A stretch of DNA of 64,000 bases from Siphonodentalium dalli (GCA_032622095.1 CP136065.1:55423949-55487948), one strand, 5' to 3'. Counted from the first letter of the stretch, positions 23,741-34,716 are shown. The notes: generated by a model from the sequence alone, not told the origin. Numbers and translations: made by a program.

Positions 23741-23898
23741 TTATGTACCTGAAAACTTCTTTGGCGCCACCTTTTTTCCTTTATTTTTCTTTGATATAAT
23801 AACGCCAGCCGCCACTCCCCCTAAAAGTAACAAAGCACCACCCGCAGCTGCCCCAGCGATAATAGGGATCATGCTTGACCCAGAGGAATCTGATTGTC
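23741..23898 (-). CDS. Membrane-protein gene: transmembrane and cytoplasmic-tail exon
   Basis: The acceptor is AG at 23900-23899 after 'ttctatttctattttctct'. Read in phase 1, the exon encodes a short Ser-rich juxtamembrane segment (QSDSSGSS). A roughly 24-residue hydrophobic helix follows, unusually rich in Ala and Gly (starting IPIIAGAAAGG and ending GVAAGVIIS), and then a basic stop-transfer tail, KKNKGKKVAPKKFSGT, before TAA at 23743-23741. The topology is type I: ectodomain outside, a 16-residue tail inside. The small-xxx-small spacing in the helix suggests helix-helix packing. An AATAAA lies only about 10 bases past the stop (23731-23726). A possible donor at 23748 would instead join the exon at 22479. 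The upstream exon 41501-41433 ends in the matching phase. Confidence 0.8.
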
Positions 23899-24015
23899 CT
23901 AGAGAAAATAGAAATAGAATTATGATTTATGATTTATAACTCCAGTTATTACATAAAATGATATTGACAGATAGAAATGCATATAAAATAGTCGGAGTGT
24001 ACGTGTGCAATAAAC

Positions 24016-24481
24016 ATATGTGACCCGCCATATCAAATCCAGTCGTAAGTCGGGATTTTTTTTACCCTGTGCCAATGCATTCTCTTATATATGCGAGTCG
24101 ACCATAGGTCGCCTCGCATATATAAGAGAATGCATTGGCCTAACAATTTTTTACAATTTTAATAATTTTTTCTTGTATTCTTTAACAATTTTATAATTTC
24201 ACCCATACAGAGCCCCAGACAAACATGATCAGACGAAACTCTTCTATATGCTTCTATATATGTGTGGGGCTCCCTGCAGGGAAATGGATGTTTTTTTATT
24301 TTATGTCCTAAAAATTGTAAGAAACATTTATTTAAAAAAAATGATAATAAATTGTTAGGCCAATGCATTCTCTTATATATGCGAGGCGACCTATGGTCGA
24401 CTCGCATATATAAGAGAATGCATTGGCACAGGGTAAAAAAATCCCGACTTACGACTGGATTTGATATGGCGGGTCGCATAT
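24016..24481. mobile_element. Foldback containing the family A hairpins but with different ends
   Basis: Outer arms of about 45 bp ('gacccgccatatcaaatcca' and complement, continuing 'gtcgtaagtcgggatttttt') enclose the same two hairpins as family A (about 24068-24139 and 24358-24428). The TTAA/CCCTTTACCC termini are absent. The loop holds a further short stem, 'gagccccaga' against 'gtggggctc'. The hairpin module has therefore been captured in, or moved into, a differently bordered element. Confidence 0.75.
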
Positions 24482-24547
24482 ACACATTGCTCGCGTATAA
24501 CAATCGACCATAACGATATGTATGTGTAGTACATGTAGTTAGAATTT

Positions 24548-25030
24548 CTGGTCATCCGTGTGAAGACGCTAAAACATTTTTTCTTCAGTTTTCTTCAGTT
24601 GTCCTTGGTACGCAGACTCCAGAGAACTTATGTGGGCAAGGTTGGATGAACTTAATGTATCTATCGTCTCTGAAAAAGATATCCTGTTCGGCATCCCGCA
24701 CTATAGTGAAGCAATAAATACGCGCATTTTCGAGACAGTCAATTCATTTATTTCCTCGACAGACCGCTTCTCATAAATGTTATCCTTCCCACTACCGCGA
24801 GACCATATAGCCACTCCAAACAGCTACAGCATGCAGCATCCACTTTAAACACAAATTTTGAACCTATCTCTAAATACTTTTATTAGCAGCAGAATGCCAG
24901 AGGAGAGGGGCTCTGATAAGTTCCGCAAATTGTGCTCCGATCCTCTGTGCCCACACAACTATCTATGTCTATAATAATATTGTGTAATTTGTATATACAT
25001 TTGTGGGTCACAATAAATATGTTCAATCAT
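24548..25030 (+). pseudogene. LINE C-terminal tail and 3' UTR
   Basis: Plus-strand sequence encodes the end of a LINE ORF2: a CEDA...FFxSCPWY zinc-knuckle-like motif, then ILFGIP, then FETVNSFISSTDRF and a stop at 24774-24776. The pattern parallels the tails at 525-760 and 42538-42777. A 10-base direct duplication (TTTTCTTCAG) near 24580-24600 disrupts the frame just before SCP. The downstream stretch has 'gagaggggctctgataag', matching the shared LINE 3' UTR. The copy is severely 5'-truncated. Confidence 0.7.
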
Positions 25031-25660
25031 AGTTAGAATTTCGACAAAATTCCAAACCAGTACTATATATGATATACTTAATAAATAGTTTGACATGCAT
25101 CGTATACATGTATTCCAACATCGACCAGTTATCACGAGGCTATATAGATACAGAACACGCGTTATTCGAAGTTGGCACCTGCAATATGGCTAAACCTGTC
25201 TGGCTTGCAGCTGAAATGAAAGGATTTAATCTTATATAGTAAAATATAAAACTAAATACACTAAATAGTACATCAACACAAAAACTAAATTTATAAACGC
25301 ATATAGAACAGAAGAAATATGACTAAAACATTTTAAATGTCTTGCCCTGGATATGAAGAGAAGTTCCTCCGCTGTACGTAGAGAACGACCAATCCACAAT
25401 AAGCCACAGACAAACTTGCCAAAATGCACGAATCTGAATAACCTCCATCTGAGTGGCTCACAATCCGCCTTTATAGGGATAAAAACCCATGACGACCTAT
25501 AATGCGCTGTCACCATACTTATCATACGAAGCCACCGGTATCCGGTATCGATGGATTGACTGAATAATTGTAGACAAACATTAGCCAGCATCAGACACAC
25601 GTAAGTGTAACTTGTAACATGTGTTGTCATTGCCAACGAACGTCCCATGACGCCCACACA
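25031..25660. other. No gene recognised; unsupported 141-codon frame
   Basis: A minus-strand open frame of 141 codons (25657-25232) is Leu/Val/Phe-rich, with no recognisable family, splice signal or codon pattern. It could be chance in AT-rich DNA or a decayed element. It is noted but not annotated as a gene. Confidence 0.3.
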
Positions 25661-25664
25661 TACA

Positions 25665-26145
25665 CGGTGTGTATGAATTCCATTTTGTTTTAGAATGTGA
25701 CGTAATTAAAGACATCAGAGAGAAATACATCCCACAATGTTATTGGAAATATCCCGTTAGAGAGAAATTCTACGATTTACTCACTATATGTAACGTGGGA
25801 ATACTGAAACGACTTTGCATATTTCTAAAACTTGCATTCAAACGGATTAAATAGTACTCACACGAAGGAAGCATTGAAGCTGGAGGTACAGAACATAATG
25901 GAAAGAGCTCGTATTTCCGTTATGTTGTGTAAATCGCGTTTCATTGTTAAAAATGAAAACACTACTGCACTGAAATTATTCATCGAATTTAATACCCAGT
26001 GCCACTTAGCCAGTTCGGTAAAATTCATCTTTGTATATATGTATATATATTGTTGACTAATGTATGTTATATTCATATTATGTACCTTGTCATATACCAT
26101 GTGTTATTGGTGGAACAATCAAATCAATCAAATCAAATCAATCCG
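25665..26145 (+). pseudogene. LINE C-terminal tail (second type) with AATC-rich 3' end
   Basis: The plus-strand frame reads YEFHFVLECDVIKDIREKYI and ends in LAFKRIK and a stop at 25852-25854. The HF-LEC-xxxxxxRxKYxPxYYW style is typical of the C-terminal zinc-knuckle tail of molluscan LINEs. It differs from the tails ending in KRF/DRF. The 3' UTR runs to a terminal (AATCAA)n-type microsatellite at about 26118-26145, a normal 3' end for some LINE clades. Strongly 5'-truncated. Confidence 0.6.
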
Positions 26146-26619
26146 TTCAGACGTTTTGTGTCAACGTCTATCTTATACGAAACGTGGAGCGATGAGGAAT
26201 AATCCAATCTTTTGCTGATCGAATGACCGATGCAGTCAGAGTTTCCCGGCGCGGAATGATTTTAAATTGGTTGACCCCATTAAACAATAGAGTTATCTCG
26301 CTTCCTCTATATCCGACTATTATTTATAAGATTCACTGGACGCTGGCCGATATAAAAAACATGTATGATTGGCGCCGTAAAATCTCATGACTTTTCCCGC
26401 CAAGTGCATATCCATAGCAACACCATAGTAACACACGTTACACGTTACACGTACGTGTGGCTCATCATGGCCATTAAAAGTAGTTTGGAGTGAGGATGCA
26501 CCTGTGTAATATTGCATGGTATTATATATATCTCAAGTGACTTTCCCGCATTCTGATCGACTGCACACTGCTATACTATTTTTACGTAGTACCCCAGTAT
26601 GATTTCTCCATTTATTTTT
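26146..26619. other. No gene recognised
   Basis: No support for an exon or an element. Confidence 0.4.
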
Positions 26620-27060
26620 ACTTGAAACATATTTTATTTGCAAAATATACAAAAGGGATTGGGGCACAAGTTTTTGCAACTTATGAAGCCCCTCTCCTAA
26701 TACAATATTGTAACACACATGTGATCAAGTGAAGATGACGGTACAAACTTATTTACACGGTGAGAAGTTATGGGAGATATAGTGTGTAGCGCCTTCCAGA
26801 GATGATCCAACATGAGGTTGCTTCTTATCTGTGAGAAAATTTGTATTTGAAGAATGTCACTACTTTATTAATTTTGGAATGATTGACAAGTGCCAATATA
26901 TTATCTATTCTTAGTACTTTTATGTTGGTTGTAAAATATAATGGTACACTTGATTCGTTCTCTATTTTGTTATTGTTGTGCTCTGGAAGGCAATACAGAT
27001 GATAAATCAGAATGAGATGTTTGATTTCTACATGCCTACTATTCTTTTTCTATATTTATA
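26620..27060 (-). mobile_element. LINE 3' UTR fragment (same family as 211-2866)
   Basis: 'acatattttatttgcaaaat', 'gggattggggcacaagtttt' and 'gaagcccctctcctaa' match the 3' end of the LINE at 0.2 kb and, in inverse, the one at 43.2 kb. 'gcgccttccagag' (about 26790) is also shared with 42.95-43.11 kb. The upstream ORF is missing or unrecognisable. Confidence 0.55.
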
Positions 27061-27182
27061 GCAACAAACTCATTTCGCGCAATCGGGTTGCCGACTGAAA
27101 ATACGGCAAATCTGAAACTATACCTTGTACGATAAGTGTTGCAATATCGGTATATCTGTCTGATTTTTGCATAGATACATCA

Positions 27183-27327
27183 TTGCAAATATCAGATATC
27201 AAATACTTTGGAGACACATCGAACACATTCACTTATGTCAGTGCTGCCCATGGCACGGTATCGTGGCTTGACCATTGTGTGAGTACACCGTCTGCAGATT
27301 CAGCTGTCGAATCAATGGAAGTGCTTC
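27183..27327 (+). pseudogene. LINE AP-endonuclease fragment
   Basis: The plus-strand frame contains FTYVSAAHGTVSWLDHCVST followed by AVESMEVLH. A T[FY]VS-AxxxTSWLDH block is familiar from the AP-like endonuclease domain of many animal LINEs. The following catalytic SDH region is missing because the 165-bp palindrome begins at 27328. Identification is by pattern memory only. Confidence 0.5.
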
Positions 27328-27492
27328 ATATAAGGATTAACTGTCATGTGGACTGTTTTTATGGAGATGTAACCGTGAGGTAAGTGGTCATAACTTGTGT
27401 AAAACCCGAAGGGTTTTACATACAAGTTATGACCACTTACCTCACGGTTACATCTCCATAAAAACAGTCCACATGACAGTTAATCCTTATAT
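27328..27492. repeat. 165-bp near-perfect palindrome
   Basis: The arms are about 80 bp, with ATATAAGGATTAACTGTCAT at the left and its exact complement at the right. They meet at 'aaaacccgaagggtttt' near 27410. Almost no mismatches were seen, so it is young or maintained. It abuts the LINE endonuclease fragment. Confidence 0.85.
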
Positions 27493-30233
27493 TTATATAC
27501 ATTTAGCGAAAAGGACACTTTTGTAAATGTATTTAAATCGAAAAGTGTATCGTGACAAAACCAGCCCAAAATACCCCATAGCACCCTTGGCAAAAGTTAA
27601 CAGGAACAATTGAAACCCGATGATTTATTAAGTAAATCCTGCGCGAATCCAAATGCGCCCAAAACATTACGCGTTCGTCTTTCCAAACACAAATGACGTA
27701 TCGATGTTGTTACGAGCTTGCAGTTATTAGCTGTTGCGCATTCACCGAGAAATAATGGCAACTAGCCACGTGGGCGCCGACCAATCAGAATGCTGGATTT
27801 AGTGATGACAACACTTAGTATGTAAATATAAATACATGACTTCCGATCATTTCCCACTTATTGTTAGTATGAAAGCTGATATCCTTCCTCAGTGTAATGA
27901 TGTTAACAAACAGGCTAGCCAAGGATCGACCAATTAAATCGACACAAGCAAGTTCGTCACAACTGGAAATGTATCGACATAGAATCGGAGAATTGTTAAG
28001 ACTTATTCATATTGACTCTCTGTTTGGATGAATGCGATGATGAAAACAATACGAACATTCAAATTCTATACAATTGACTGTTGTATGTGTATAATCTGAT
28101 TTGTTATGATTATTGTCATGATTATTGTCATCATTATGTGTCAAATAACCAAATAAAGTTTTATCATACAGGGCCGGGGTGGGTGGGTCCGAAAAGGCCC
28201 GAAAAAATGAGTTTGTGCAAAAAAAATTCTATTCACATTTTTACCCTTGTTTTAAGTTGTTTTCAAATATATTCATTAATAATTGTGTTCTAAGGTAGGT
28301 TATGGCCTTTACATGCACTTGGGAACAGGGTAGGTATAAGATATAAGTAATACAGGGGGGATATTCCAAAAACATACCTATACCGGGCAGGGTGGGTGCA
28401 TCTCAGAGGCCTGAATAAAATTGTTTATGCAAATTTTTTTCAACCCACATTATGGACATTGTTTTAAGTTGTTTTCACTAATAAATGTGTTCTAACATAG
28501 ATTATGACCTTAACCAACACTTAAGAACATGTGTAGGTATAAGATAAAGCACTCTCTGGTGCCAAATAAAAGTGATGACTGAATAGGAGTGCTGGTTTGC
28601 ATTTCACCCCAAATTAATATTGAATACTGCCTGATAGTGCTGGCATTTTCACTCTGGCATGGCTAATGACCAAATAATACTAGTGCTGCAGAGTGCTGGC
28701 TAACAAAATAACTCAAATTAAAAAATAAACATGCCAGCCTGTTTATTTGGCTCCAAGGAGTGATACTTATATACTATATAACTGTCCTTGCAGGTATGGC
28801 TATAAGGCGTTCTGATATGATGGTTGGTGGCACCTTTTTGGGAACAACAGTGAAGAAGTCATTAATTAGTAACTGGACTATTTATGTAAAAATTAAACAC
28901 AATGTTGGCTTATTGGCACTATAAATATTACCTCACAATATCTGTGCATACTGTAGAATAAAACACTTTTTATTTCAAAATGTATTTTTCAATGTCGAAA
29001 ACAATATCATAACCGTTGATATATAGTTTTTCAATTGTTTGAACACTTGGAATCTGCCAGAAACGGACCAATTTAAAACTTACCTTTGATTCTGTTTGAT
29101 TTGGTCTTGAATAGATTTAAAATGATATTTTACTTATTTTAGGGGGTGGGTCCAAAAAAATAAGGCGGAATTTTTTTTTTGCACAAAAAGGGTGGGTGGG
29201 TAGCAAAAGGGCTGTAAAATTTTGTTTGGTTCCTGTATGTGTAAATTTTCTCACGACCAACCCCACCCCCCCCCCCCCCTGGCCAGTGGATGTTTTTTTA
29301 TAACTTCCTTTCCGTGTTCTAAAAGTTCGCAAAAATGTCTTTGCTAATGACGCATTTATAGAAATAAATGCATGAATCACGAAGAGATGCTGCTAGATGT
29401 AACTAATAACAATAGTTATGCTCCCCTACCAACGTCAAAAGATTGCCGTAATTTGTAAAATCTGAGACCGATTTCCAAAATTCACGGTAAATAAAAATGT
29501 GACAAAATCAGACACCGAAATTGTGAGAGAATTTACACCAATGTTCGATATACTATAATAAATAATGAATGTCTTGTCGTTGACTATGCCAAAATAGTGG
29601 TCCGAGAGGAGGAATAGTCCACGAGCCATTCATTATCTATATAATATATTACACAGTGGACGCAGGAACGAGGACACGATAACCTGCAGGATTATTCACT
29701 GATTGGGACCAAAAGAAATGTACATGGTTCCGCGTTTCTGATAGACGATTAAAATAGCCTAACTAAATTCATTCTGCTCAGGCCTCATCCGCTATGAGAG
29801 ACATAGACTCAGATTGAAGTTCCCAAATGGTGAATATTGTGACATATTGTGTACACCCATTGGGAACCTCGATTATGCAATGTGTTGTCTGCCAATTTGG
29901 CGATATAGAGAATCTAAACTAAAAAAGAAATAGAATCTACGTGAAGAAGTTTTTGTAGAATTTAAATTATAAACTTTCCAGAGAAGATGATACCTAAGCA
30001 GAATGAGTACATTTAGTGATGCTAGCCCGGGACCTCAATCTGGAAATGATAGGCACACTAAACTCAGCCTTGCACATGTTAAATATAACGATGATGGGCC
30101 TGTTATTGTAACACAATAAGCTGAAATGGTTTGGAACACTTTTTTAGTTGGAGGTTTATGCTGCATCTATGGTCTATGAATGTTTACTCTCTCAATTATT
30201 TCTCTTAAAAATAACCGGACTATATGCTTTTAA
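27493..30233. repeat. Mostly featureless; one direct duplication and one family fragment
   Basis: 28169-28345 and 28388-28555 are diverged direct copies (both have 'tgttttaagttgttttca' and 'ggtaggtataagata'-like strings). G-rich and C-rich runs at 29140-29280 resemble their GGGTGGGTGGG part. About 29992-30034 ('gcagaatgagtacatttagt', 'gatgctagcccggga') is a fragment of the nested palindrome found at 40.96-41.2 kb. No gene recognised. Confidence 0.5.
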
Positions 30234-30560
30234 CCCTCCGTTGACTGGACCTTCCTGAAATATTGCGAAAACCCTGTGCTAATGTATGCTATTATATATG
30301 CGAGTCTCAAAAAGGGAGCCTTGCATATACATGTAGATATGCCTAGCAATATTTATCTCGACCTTGTAAGCCAGTGTATTCTCTTATACAAATGCAAGGC
30401 TCCCTCGTCGGGGAGTGACATTCGTGAGTCGGGCATCCGAGGCGAAAAGTCGTTGCGCGGGCGAGAGGAATCGATCAATATCTGACGGGAGACTCGCATA
30501 TATAAGAGAATGCACTGGCACATGTATGGTATATAATGCTGCACCAGCGTCATGAAAGGG
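30234..30560. mobile_element. TTAA-flanked MITE, family A, second subfamily, copy 1
   Basis: Flanked by TTAA (30230-30233 and 30561-30564), with ends CCCTCCG... and ...CATGAAAGGG. The inner part has the AATGTATGCTATTATATATG hairpin stem in diverged form, 'gcgaaaaccctgtgc' near the left end, and a GC-rich insert (30405-30470) with no counterpart in copies 1-3. The right end 'catgaaaggg' matches the element ending at 44336. Confidence 0.65.
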
Positions 30561-30564
30561 TTAA

Positions 30565-30799
30565 TTGAGAATGTTTTATCGAATGAGTTGCGGACGGTAC
30601 AATGGTGTATTTCACGAGAGCGGAGTCTGGTGGAAGGTGCACGTTTTGTACTTTATTATTCTACACTCTTGTGTCAGGTAATGTAGACATTTGACTATGG
30701 CCGCCATTGATACTATAACAAACGAAATTGTTACTTAAGTCTTGTGAAACACTGGTTATCTGCATTGCCAGAAGCACTTGGCGACAACGTTAACATGTA
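30565..30799. other. No gene recognised
   Basis: Nothing could be supported. Confidence 0.3.
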
Positions 30800-31581
30800 C
30801 GGGCGCCATCCCTGCAAATATTCGTTTTCGGATATATCTCCTTGGATCCAAGCAGATATCTGCTCGCATTATGGAGATATCTCCTCGGTTTCAATGAGAT
30901 ATCTGCTTGGAATATGGAGATATCTCCTCGGAAATATTTTCAAGGAGATATCTCCTTAAAACCGAGGAGATATCTCCATAATGCGAGCAGATATCTCCTT
31001 GGATCCAAGCAGATATCTGCTCGCATTATGGAGATATCTCATTGGAATATGTTCAAGGAGATATCTCCTTGGATCCAAGCAGATATCTGCTCGGATTATG
31101 GAGATATCTGCTTGAAAATATTTCAAGGAGATATCTCCATATTCCGAGCAGATATCTGCTTGGATGTATTTCGATCATAGTAAGTATATGTACTGAGAAA
31201 TCATTAATATTTCTTGGCCGCGGTTTTCCAAGGAGATATCTCCATAATCCAAGCAGATATCTGCTTGGAATATTTTCAAGGAGATATCTGCTTGGATTAT
31301 GGAGATATCTCATCGGTTTCAAGGAGATATCTCGTTGGAAATATTTCAAGCAGATATCTCGTAGTTGCGAGGAGATATCTCCTAGGATCCAAGGATATAT
31401 CTCCATAATCCAAGCAGATATCTCCTTGGATCCAAGGAGATATCTCCATAATGGACCATATTCGAAGCAGATATCTGCTAGGAATTGCAATTCCAAGGAG
31501 ATATCTCCTCGAAACCGAGGAGTTATCTCCGAATTACGAGGAGATATCTCCGAAAACGAATATTTGCAGGGATGGCGCCCC
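30800..31581. repeat. Foldback composed of 26 GATATC palindromes
   Basis: End repeats 30801-30831 ('gggcgccatccctgcaaata' onward) and 31551-31580 are exact inverse copies. Between them are 26 exact GATATC sites, each within a 10-14 bp palindrome of the type GGAGATATCTCC or GCAGATATCTGC. Positions of the first 14 are 30855, 30876, 30898, 30919, 30947, 30969, 30990, 31012, 31033, 31060, 31082, 31103, 31130 and 31151, spaced 21-22 or 27-28 bp. After an 84-bp gap containing 'gatcatagtaagtatatgta', twelve more follow to 31543. Linkers come from a small set used in both orientations (TTGGATCCAAG, TCGCATTATG, TTGGAATATG and complements). Long open frames on both strands are artefacts of the repeat. 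Confidence 0.9.
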
Positions 31582-31706
31582 ATAAACATGATGAAAAGTT
31601 CCGGTTTGTATCCATCGCGAGTGTTCAAATTAATGTGTATCAATGGGTATGGTAACCTCGTAATTTGAAGCAACCTTACAGTCTAGTATTACTATCCACA
31701 TATTAA

Positions 31707-32655
31707 GGACTTTGCTAACCCAATTTCAACCCAACTTTGATGGAGTCAAAATAATGGATTGTGCTCACTTTTATTGGTAATCACAGCAACCAAACACATG
31801 GATGCACCATTTTAACAGTATAATTAGTGGTGATTATCTCAGAAATACAAAATGTGAACTTTATAAAGGTTTTTAAAAATATTTTTTTCGAACCCAAATC
31901 CAACAAAATCAAAATCAATTTCTAAGAAAAAGATATGGAAATGTGTAGTGAATACTGTGAAGAATGATGAACAATAAAAATATATTAATATTTACCAAGT
32001 GTTCTTTGAAAACATTACATAGAACCAGTTGTTAACAAATGCCAGAATTATTTCCACAACATGGCTAACTGAGAGCTGGCAGCGATTGGTTAACTATTGA
32101 CAGTGGTGAGTTGACAAAATAATTTCTTAAGCTTCAATTTAGCAGACCACCCTGTAACCACTAAATAGGTCAGCAATCATGGACTAATCCCTTATGGTCC
32201 AGTGGCCACAGACTGGCACACAGGCTGATAACAATCCCAGCAAGACAGGGTACAAGGTGACCCATAATCCACCCATCAAGTGTCATCTTCTGGACAGCAT
32301 TACTGAGAAAGTTAATCTACCATTTGCAAACAAGTGGTTCTGAATATATTTTTCAAAGAATGCTTGGTAAATATGAATATATTTTTATTGTTCATCATTC
32401 TTCACAGTGTTCAGCACACATTCCCATATTTTTTTCTTAGATATGGACTTTGTGTTTGTTGGATTTGGGTTCGAAAAAAATATTTTTAAAAACCTCTATA
32501 AAGTTCACATTTAGTATTTCTAACATGCTCCACCATGACTTATACTCTTAAAATGTTGCATTCATGGGTTTGGTTACTGTGATCACTAATAAAAGTGAAC
32601 ATAAACCTTTATTTTGACTCCATAAAATGTGGGGAAAATTGGGTTAGCAAAGTCC
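31707..32655. mobile_element. Long foldback with TTAA at both ends
   Basis: Arms of about 310 bp, GGACTTTGCTAACCCAATTT at the left and its complement at 32636-32655, with moderately diverged inner parts, enclose a unique loop of about 330 bp (32035-32365). TTAA lies directly outside both ends (31703-31706 and 32656-32659), but the termini are GGAC...GTCC and not CCC...GGG. Superfamily is therefore open (TTAA-type or TA-type). No coding capacity. Confidence 0.7.
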
Positions 32656-32920
32656 TTAAGCGAAATGGTTTTATTCAACCATATGTTTTGTAAACATTAG
32701 CCAGACAGCCACGAATTCAGGCGACAATTACCATGCAGACGTGTGTGTTTCGCGCTGAAAGAACATTGTACCTCGACAGTACAATAGCATGTTTACCCAG
32801 TGCATAAGAATCATATTGAATCTATATACCTATTATGTGATATGTCAAACTAGTTATGTTCATACTGTGTGTTACCGGGAGACTTGTACATATAGTATAT
32901 ATATACTATCATTACCACCA

Positions 32921-33172
32921 TGCTATCGCGTTTAAACAAGATAAGTTATCTCGTTTAAACGAGATCAAAATAAAATTTCCCACCTGCTATCTCGTTTAAA
33001 CAAGATAAGTTATCTCGTTTAAACGAGATAAAAATAAAAATTTCCCACCTGCTATCTCGTTTAAACAAGATAAGTTATCTCGTTTAAACGAGATAAAAAT
33101 AAAATTTCCCATCTGCTATCTCGTTTAAACGGACGAGATAGTTATCTCGTTTAAACGAGATAAAAATAAAAT
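32921..33172. repeat. Four-unit tandem array of GTTTAAAC palindromes
   Basis: The unit is about 63 bp: TATCTCGTTTAAACAAGATA, then AGTTATCTCGTTTAAACGAG, then 'ataaaaataaaatttcccac'. There are two palindromes per unit with few differences between units, so it is a young minisatellite. The last unit carries a small variation, 'aaacggacgagatag'. Confidence 0.85.
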
Positions 33173-33512
33173 TTCCCATGTCCTCATCCAGCCACCGTAA
33201 TGTTCTCATGGAACGAGAGAAATAAACAATTGAATTGAATTGGAATAAATAAAGTTTACACAAAGGCAGACACATTAACAAACGTATGCATGCAATGACG
33301 TGGACAGAACGTCACAAAAAGCAAACACAGTGAAAAACATATGCATATATGTGGTAGCGTGTTCGGATCGTCTCAAGAGCTACAAAGCAACTACATCACA
33401 CAAGTCGAGAGTCACACGTCAGATATAAATACACACCACATAAAACGAACACGAGGACAGAAGACAGCCATGCAAACAACCTACAGTAAGACGGCTATAC
33501 AAGCATTCAGAT
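33173..33512. other. No gene recognised
   Basis: AT-rich. Nothing could be supported. Confidence 0.4.
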
Positions 33513-34111
33513 CAGGGACGTGGTGGGGTGTCTCACACCATGCGAACTTTGGCCACAAATTGCAATATAGTTGGAACTTACATGCATCAAAACAACAACA
33601 GTTAGACCAGATAGTAGGTTATCTTTCTTCTGATCATGCTTCAAAGTTTAACCCTTTCTCTACTAAATGGATTCCCTCACCCTTTTAAACAGAATATAGT
33701 CTATTGTTCATTTTGAGGGATGGTCACGAAATTTGAACAGACGACAGACAGCAAGAATAATACAAGTAAAAAAGGATTCGTATTGATTGGTGAGAATTTG
33801 TCATATAACAAGTTCAAAAGACTGTAGTGAACTTATTATCTGAACATTTCCAAAGGGAAATACTCATCAATAAGTATTTAGTAAAGAAAGGGTTATATTC
33901 AGGCCAACATTTAGTGCATTTATATGAATTATTTCGGCAAGAAGTTAATATCTTCCCGGTGACAGTGAAATTATAAATTAGACTCACAATCCATCCAGTT
34001 AAGCGCAAATGAACTTTGTCTGAGTTCGGAATTTAATTTGGCTCAACAGGACGTGATGCAGTTTGAAATTAAAATGTGGACACCCCGAGCGAAGACCTAG
34101 CCACGTCCCTG
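33513..34111. mobile_element. hAT-like non-autonomous element with nested MITE
   Basis: The left end is CAGGGACGTGGTGGGG and the right end is AGCCACGTCCCTG (complementary apart from one base over the first 12). The 8-bp flanks (ATTCAGAT and ATACACAG) agree at only 5 of 8 positions. CAGGGACGTGGC-like ends also occur at 18906, 40795-40806 (inverted) and 60104, which marks a dispersed family. It contains a family B MITE. Confidence 0.5.
33652..33892. mobile_element. TTAA-flanked MITE, family B, copy 2
   Basis: TTAA at 33648-33651, start CCCTTTCTCTACTAAATGG, end ATTTAGTAAAGAAAGGG, followed by TTAT (a decayed TTAA). It shares 'gaacttattatctgaacatt' and 'tactcatcaataagtattta' with copy 3. It is nested inside the hAT-like element. 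Confidence 0.7.
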
Positions 34112-34351
34112 ATACACAGATACATAAATTTGTCCGGTAATAAGTTCGGGTGCGTTACAAACACAGAGGAAACACTGCAAAGTGGTGACGACATTTTCAA
34201 CACCAGACGTTACCTGCCGCTGTGGTATCTTTGTTAGCAAAAGTCGTCGCTAAAGGAATAAAACAACAAAATGAAAATAAAATGCAACATGCACATGTTC
34301 ATCCGCATAATACATTGTCCGTGTAACGTGTTGCCTATATTAAAGGAAGAG
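34112..34351. other. No gene recognised
   Basis: Nothing could be supported. Confidence 0.3.
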
Positions 34352-34401
34352 CGGGGAGGGGCGAGAGAGAGAGAGAGAGAGAAAATAGAGAGAGAGAGAA
34401 A

Positions 34402-34497
<96 letters not shown>

Positions 34498-34505
34498 AGA
34501 GAGAA

Positions 34506-34589
<84 letters not shown>

Positions 34590-34603
34590 GAGAGAGAGAG
34601 AGA

Positions 34604-34653
<50 letters not shown>

Positions 34654-34716
34654 TAGATAGAGAGAGAGAGGGAAAATAGAGGGAGAGAGAGAGAGAGAGA
34701 GAGGGGGAGTGGGAGA
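34352..34716. repeat. (GA)n microsatellite, about 360 bp
   Basis: Nearly pure GA dinucleotide interspersed with AATAGA and AAAGA interruptions. The minus-strand Ser/Leu 'protein' of 200 codons across it is an artefact. Confidence 0.95.

Noticed and set aside
25232-25657. 141-codon minus-strand frame
   Set aside because: No motif, splice site or homology pattern was recognised, and it is low-complexity hydrophobic. Kept only as a note.
27183-27383. Reading the endonuclease fragment as an exon with donor GTGAG|GTAAGT
   Set aside because: The putative donor lies inside the palindrome, where its mirror image also occurs; the frame before it is LINE-like.
28168-29284. Possible hAT element (CAGGGCC... 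to ...CCCTG)
   Set aside because: The ends do not pair beyond G/C runs and the 8-bp flanks differ.
30744-31673. Frames of 112-208 codons on both strands
   Set aside because: They are by-products of the GATATC palindromes (repeated RYLLG-type strings), open on both strands because the repeat lacks stops.
32035-32365. tRNA-derived SINE in the foldback loop
   Set aside because: No convincing A and B boxes in the right order and spacing.
32921-33172. CRISPR-like array
   Set aside because: Units are contiguous tandem repeats with no variable spacers, in animal DNA.
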